DNA from: UBA1181 sp963648205
Lineage (GTDB): Bacteria; Bacteroidota; Bacteroidia; Bacteroidales; Paludibacteraceae
Reading direction: 5' to 3'
NCBI GenBank assembly: GCA_963648205.1
Contig: CAVJCT010000072.1
Span: 1 to 64,000 of the forward strand
Length of the DNA stretch: 64,000 bases
The notes beneath the pieces are model-generated. The model was not told the DNA's origin. It ran no database searches and was given only the letters and a program-made list of their open reading frames with translations. The position numbers were made by a program, and so were the translations under genes. The first letter of the stretch is position 1. Every line of letters begins with the position of its first letter. Positions 60,201 to 64,000 of the stretch are shown here, piece after piece.

Positions 60201-61133
60201 ATGTCAAAATATGATTTGTTAACGATTTTAGGTCCGACTGCCTCTGGAAAGACCAACTTGACAACCCACGTTGCTGATAAACTTATCTCCGAGGGTACGC
60301 CGACTGAAATCATCAGTGCCGATTCTCGCCAAATCTATCGCAAAATGGATATTGGTACGGGTAAGGATCTCTCTGATTATGAGATAGATGGACGAAAAAT
60401 CCCTTATCACCTTATCGACATTGCCGACCCTGGTTACAAATACAACCTTTTTGAGTATCAACGTGATTTCCTTGCTGCCTACAAGGATATTAAGGCTCGC
60501 AATGCTTTCCCTCTGCTTTGCGGTGGCACAGGGCTCTATTTAGAGTCTGTCTTGAAGGGCTACAAGATGATGCCAGTTCCTCAGAATGACGAACTGCGCA
60601 ATCGCTTGGCAGACAAGTCGTTAGAAGAATTGACAGCGATTCTTTCCACCTACAAAACCCTACATAACACCACGGATGTCGACACGGTGAAACGTGCCAT
60701 TCGTGCCATCGAAATTCAAGAGTATTACAAGGAACATCCTGCTGAATTTGTGGAGTTTCCCGATATCAACGCCTTAATCATTGGTGTCGACATCTCTCGT
60801 GAGGCTCGTCGAGACCGCATTTCGCAACGCCTAAAATCACGCTTGGACGAGGGTATGGTCGATGAGGTGAAAAACATTCTCAACTCGGGTGTCTCTGCCG
60901 AAGATATGATTTATTACGGCTTGGAGTACAAGTACTTAACGCTCTACATCACGGGCGAGATGACTTACGAGCAGATGGTGGGCGAATTGGAAATTGCCAT
61001 CCATCAGTTCGCTAAACGCCAAATGACGTGGTTCCGCGGTATGGAGCGTCGAGGTTTCATCATCCATTGGGTCGATTTCTCCTTGCCAATGGAGGAGAAG
61101 GTGGCAGAGATTCAAAAATTGCTGGAAAATTAA
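60201..61133 (+). CDS. miaA: tRNA dimethylallyltransferase MiaA (paralogue 2)
   Basis: 310 residues from ATG 60201 (MSKYDLLTI); the upstream GTG at 60192 adds only three residues. P-loop GPTASGKTN, DSRQIYRKMDIGTG, CGGTGLYLESVL and FAKRQMTWFRG are all present. Same reaction as the paralogue at 4.7 kb: isopentenylation of A37 of tRNA. The two differ clearly in sequence, so this is an old duplication, known in Bacteroidota as miaA1/miaA2. The peptidase gene follows at 68 bp. Confidence 0.92.
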   Translation: MSKYDLLTILGPTASGKTNLTTHVADKLISEGTPTEIISADSRQIYRKMDIGTGKDLSDYEIDGRKIPYHLIDIADPGYKYNLFEYQRDFLAAYKDIKARNAFPLLCGGTGLYLESVLKGYKMMPVPQNDELRNRLADKSLEELTAILSTYKTLHNTTDVDTVKRAIRAIEIQEYYKEHPAEFVEFPDINALIIGVDISREARRDRISQRLKSRLDEGMVDEVKNILNSGVSAEDMIYYGLEYKYLTLYITGEMTYEQMVGELEIAIHQFAKRQMTWFRGMERRGFIIHWVDFSLPMEEKVAEIQKLLEN

Positions 61134-61201
61134 CGTTGGTGCATACTAAAATCGTTTTCAAGCATACAAAAATGTATTGCGTTTGTATATGATATAAAAA
61201 T

Positions 61202-62425
61202 ATGAAAAAATTAATATTTTCTTTATTAATTGCAACTGCCTTCTGTGCGTGTCAGAACACAAGTCAGAATCAAGTGGTGGACGAGCAACAAGCAGTGAAA
61301 GACACTGTGATAGAGCAAGTTGCAGTTCGTGATAGTTTCTTAGGTATTGATGTGGAAGATCGTGAAGTGTTGCACGAGCGTATTCCGAACAACCAGACTT
61401 TAGGTGGAATTTTGGCACAATATGGCATAACTCCGCAGCAGGTTCACGATTTGGAAGTCAAGTCGTTGCCGATTTTCAACGTTCGCAAGATCAAGGGGGG
61501 CAATCCTTACCACATCATCCAGTCGTATGCCGATTCTGTTCACACCACCGACTATTTCATCTACGAGGTGAACCAGACGGAGTATGTGGTTTATGGTTTT
61601 GGCGACACCATTTCGGTGCAACGTTTCGAGAAAGAGTTGACGTATCGCGAGAGGGTAGTGTCGGGTGAAATTGAGACTTCTCTTTGGAACTCTGTTGTCG
61701 GTCAGGGTGTGCCTTTCGATTTGGCACTTCAACTCTCCAACATCTATGCTTGGAACATCGATTTCTTCGGCTTGCAGAAGGGCGACAAATATGTGGCTCA
61801 ATATGTTGAGGTGTTGTGCGATTCTTCGTTTGTTCGTATTGACACTATCAAATGTGCGAAATTCACTCATTGCGGTGTCGATTTCTTAGCCATTCCTTTC
61901 ACACAAAACGGTAGGGATGACTATTTCGATTGCGACGGAAACAGTCTCCGCAAAGCCTTTTTGAAAGCCCCATTGAGTTATTCTCGTATCAGTTCTCACT
62001 TCACGCACAGTCGTTTTCATCCAGTGCTGAAAATCAGTCGCCCTCACCATGGAGTCGACTATGCCGCACCAACTGGCACTCCTGTTTCAACAATCGGTGA
62101 TGGTCGTGTCATCTTCAAAGGATGGACGAACGGTGGCGGAAACACTGTGAAGGTGCAACACAACGGCACTTACACGACGAGTTACATGCACCTCTCGAAA
62201 TACGGAAAAATTTCTCAGGGAAGTATGGTGAAACAAGGCGAAGTGATTGGTTATGTGGGCAGTACGGGACTATCAACTGGCCCTCACTTGGATTTTAGAG
62301 TCTACGAGAATGGCTCTCCAATCGACCCATTGAAACTGAAATCGCCACCCGTTGAACCTATTGATTCTTGTAACCGCAAAGCCTTTTACGCTGTCCGTGA
62401 CTCTTTGATGAAAATTTTGAAATAA
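61202..62425 (+). CDS. M23 (LytM-type) peptidase lipoprotein
   Basis: 407 residues: lipoprotein signal with lipobox FCAC, a middle domain of ~240 residues (ILAQYGITPQQVHDLEVKS) resembling the substrate-guarding region of YebA-like proteins, and a C-terminal M23 domain. Zinc ligands are visible: HHGVDYAAP, MHLSKYG and GPHLDFRVYENG. It should cut peptidoglycan cross-bridges or activate amidases. Full active site, so catalytically competent. Confidence 0.9.
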   Translation: MKKLIFSLLIATAFCACQNTSQNQVVDEQQAVKDTVIEQVAVRDSFLGIDVEDREVLHERIPNNQTLGGILAQYGITPQQVHDLEVKSLPIFNVRKIKGGNPYHIIQSYADSVHTTDYFIYEVNQTEYVVYGFGDTISVQRFEKELTYRERVVSGEIETSLWNSVVGQGVPFDLALQLSNIYAWNIDFFGLQKGDKYVAQYVEVLCDSSFVRIDTIKCAKFTHCGVDFLAIPFTQNGRDDYFDCDGNSLRKAFLKAPLSYSRISSHFTHSRFHPVLKISRPHHGVDYAAPTGTPVSTIGDGRVIFKGWTNGGGNTVKVQHNGTYTTSYMHLSKYGKISQGSMVKQGEVIGYVGSTGLSTGPHLDFRVYENGSPIDPLKLKSPPVEPIDSCNRKAFYAVRDSLMKILK

Positions 62426-62463
62426 TTTTTCATGTAAAGTGACCGAGATAACGAAATAAGTTG

Positions 62464-62471
62464 TAACTTTG
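62464..62471 (+). promoter_or_regulatory. -7 box of metK
   Basis: TAACTTTG; the predicted transcript start (~62478) lies about 9 nt before the riboswitch stem. Confidence 0.6.
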
Positions 62472-62486
62472 CGCTCACTAAAGAAA

Positions 62487-62533
62487 TGTGGATAGATTTG
62501 ACTGCTTGCAACCACAGAAAAAAATGCTAAAAC
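62487..62533 (+). ncRNA. SAM-II-type riboswitch
   Basis: P1 stem TGTGG (62487-62491) with CCACA (62512-62516). The loop carries GATTTGACTGCTTGCAA, close to the conserved GAUUUAAC...UUGCAA of SAM-II RNAs. Then comes an A-rich connector and the conserved GCTAAAA (62526-62532) that closes the pseudoknot. Lies directly before metK, whose product makes the ligand. Read by eye, not by covariance model. Confidence 0.75.
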
Positions 62534-62569
62534 GAAATCTTAGAGATTCGTCTTCATTTTATTTCGTTT
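62530..62569 (+). promoter_or_regulatory. Hairpin overlapping the riboswitch 3' edge
   Basis: AAACGAAAT (62530-62538) pairs with ATTTCGTTT (62561-62569). The left arm overlaps the end of the SAM-II core, so this stem and the pseudoknot may exclude each other; a candidate expression platform. Confidence 0.45.
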
Positions 62570-62652
62570 GTTTGTGTGTCTTTTCGGCTACATTTCAATA
62601 GTTGAAAATTGAGTTGTTGTGTAGTTTTGAAATTTAGAAAGGACAAAATATT

Positions 62653-63933
62653 ATGAGTTATTTTTTCACGTCAGAATCAGTTTCTGAAGGACATCCAGAC
62701 AAAGTGGCAGACCAGATCTCTGATGCCATCTTGGATAACATTTTAGCGCAAGACAAAGATGCAAAAGTGGCTTGCGAGACACTCGTAACCACTGGTCAGG
62801 TAGTCTTGGCAGGTGAGTTGAAAACAACCGCTATCATCAACGAGCAAGATATTGTTCGTGGTGTCATCAAACGTATCGGTTACACCAAAAGCGACTATAA
62901 ATTTGACAGTGAATCGTGCGGTATCTTGAATGCCCTTCATGGTCAGTCGCCTGATATCAACCGTGGTGTGGAGCGTGAAGATCCATATAATCAAGGTGCT
63001 GGCGACCAAGGTATGATGTTTGGTTACGCTACCAACGAGACAGTCAACTATATGCCAACGGCTTTAGACCTCTCTCATACTTTGCTTATCGAGTTGGCTG
63101 CCATCCGTCGTGAAGGTAAGGAGATGACCTACCTCCGTCCAGACGCAAAATCGCAGGTTACTATCGAATATGACGATAACAACAAACCTGTTCGTATCGA
63201 CACAATCGTAGTCTCTACTCAGCACGATGAATTTATCGTAGATGAGAAAAATCAGTTGGCTGCAGATGAGAAGATGGTGCAACAAATCACCGAGGATGTG
63301 AAGAACATTTTGATTCCTCGTGTTTTGGCTAAATATCCTCAGTATCAGAAACTTTTCAAGAGCGAATACAAGTTGTTTGTGAATCCAACAGGTAAATTCG
63401 TACTCGGTGGACCATGTGGAGATACTGGTTTGACAGGTCGTAAAATCATCGTTGATACCTACGGTGGTCGTGGCGCTCACGGTGGAGGTGCATTCTCAGG
63501 AAAAGACCCTTCAAAGGTCGACCGTTCCGCAGCCTACGCTGCACGTCATATCGCAAAGAACATCGTGGCTGCTGGTTTGGCAGACGAGGCTTTGGTGCAG
63601 GTGGCATACGCTATCGGTGTGGCAGAACCTATGAATCTCTACGTTAATACTTACGGAACATCGAAATTAGGCATTTCAGATGGTGAAATCGCTCAGAAGA
63701 TTCATTCAAGCAAAATCTTTGATCTTCGTCCAAAAGCCATCGAGGAGCGTCTCAAACTCCGTGCGCCTATCTACGAGGAGACTGCTGCCTACGGACACAT
63801 GGGTCGTGAGCCTAAGACGGTTACCAAGACTTTCAAGGATGTGTTTGGAAAGACATTCACAAAAGAGGTTGAACTCTTCACTTGGGAGAAACTCGACTGT
63901 GTTGAGCCATTGAAAAAATTGTTCGGTAAATGA
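62653..63933 (+). CDS. metK: S-adenosylmethionine synthetase
   Basis: 426 residues, full length: SVSEGHPDKVADQISDAILD (ATP site), GAGDQGMMFGYA, GGRGAHGGGAFSGKDPSKVD (P-loop-like) are all intact. Makes SAM from methionine and ATP. It has a long leader (about 175 nt) carrying a SAM-II-type riboswitch, implying feedback control by its own product. The stop overlaps the next start by 4 bp (ATGA). Confidence 0.96.
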   Translation: MSYFFTSESVSEGHPDKVADQISDAILDNILAQDKDAKVACETLVTTGQVVLAGELKTTAIINEQDIVRGVIKRIGYTKSDYKFDSESCGILNALHGQSPDINRGVEREDPYNQGAGDQGMMFGYATNETVNYMPTALDLSHTLLIELAAIRREGKEMTYLRPDAKSQVTIEYDDNNKPVRIDTIVVSTQHDEFIVDEKNQLAADEKMVQQITEDVKNILIPRVLAKYPQYQKLFKSEYKLFVNPTGKFVLGGPCGDTGLTGRKIIVDTYGGRGAHGGGAFSGKDPSKVDRSAAYAARHIAKNIVAAGLADEALVQVAYAIGVAEPMNLYVNTYGTSKLGISDGEIAQKIHSSKIFDLRPKAIEERLKLRAPIYEETAAYGHMGREPKTVTKTFKDVFGKTFTKEVELFTWEKLDCVEPLKKLFGK

Positions 63934-64000
63934 GCAAAAATCTGAAATACGGTGTTGTTGGAACAGGCGCAATCGGTGGCTATTATGGCGGTCGGTTGGC
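63930..64000 (+). CDS. panE: Start of a ketopantoate reductase-like gene (cut by window end)
   Basis: ATG at 63930 overlaps the metK stop. The 23 visible residues include VVGTGAIGGYYGGRL, the Rossmann dinucleotide-binding start typical of PanE/ApbA 2-dehydropantoate reductases (NADPH-dependent, pantothenate/CoA pathway). The rest lies outside the window, so the call rests on this motif only. Confidence 0.7.
   Translation, partial: MSKNLKYGVVGTGAIGGYYGGRL

Overview
The window reads as a chromosomal piece of a Bacteroidota bacterium, most likely an animal-associated Bacteroidales. The evidence is a GldB lipoprotein, a DUF3276 PUR-alpha-like protein, OmpA/TSP3 and PorT-like outer-membrane proteins, two miaA paralogues, and many promoters of the Bacteroidota -7 type (TAnnTTTG, sometimes with TTTG about 20 bp upstream). 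I saw no rRNA, tRNA, transposase or CRISPR array. Everything here is read by eye; no database search was possible.

Layout. 1-4.5 kb: the end of an unknown gene, a decayed secreted zinc-finger/beta-barrel gene, a small lipoprotein, a MntA-HepT toxin-antitoxin pair, an unknown 541-residue protein and a DUF151/UVR protein. 4.7-13 kb: housekeeping genes (miaA, an ABC-F ATPase, gldB, DUF3276, rplU-rpmA, a flavin-binding NimA-like protein, a membrane phosphoesterase, an RlmD-like methyltransferase). 13-22 kb: a giant alpha-2-macroglobulin-like protein, then a lipoprotein/OmpA-TSP3 pair. 22-27 kb: an AraC regulator divergent from a TolC-HlyD-MFS efflux operon.

27.4-48.7 kb is a defence/accessory island. 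Reading along the minus strand it holds hsdM, hsdS, a DUF1016 nuclease, a Septu-like PtuA-PtuB pair, a truncated hsdR copy, an hsdS remnant, an AlbA/Schlafen-type ATP-binding protein and full hsdR. Upstream of this lie three different P-loop ATPases, a flavodoxin, an unknown gene, and a type II restriction-modification pair.

The most unusual signal in the island is that many accessory genes carry their own private DNA repeat at the promoter. The DUF4143 ATPase has four 16-bp direct repeats spaced 32-33 bp. The DUF234-type ATPase has three palindromes about 51.5 bp apart. The third ATPase has an 11-bp inverted repeat over its -33 box. The AlbA-type gene has about 22-bp-periodic repeats upstream, and the same 10-bp word occurs six times inside its own coding region, read in two frames. 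A perfect 361-bp direct repeat brackets that gene inside the hsd locus and predicts a 2,432-bp excisable segment.

48.7-64 kb returns to core functions: a rhodanese, prfA, a second alpha-2-macroglobulin-like lipoprotein, an outer-membrane protein with a radical SAM enzyme, a VapBC-like pair, two paralogous outer-membrane proteins, miaA2, an M23 peptidase lipoprotein, metK behind a SAM-II-type riboswitch, and the start of a panE-like gene.
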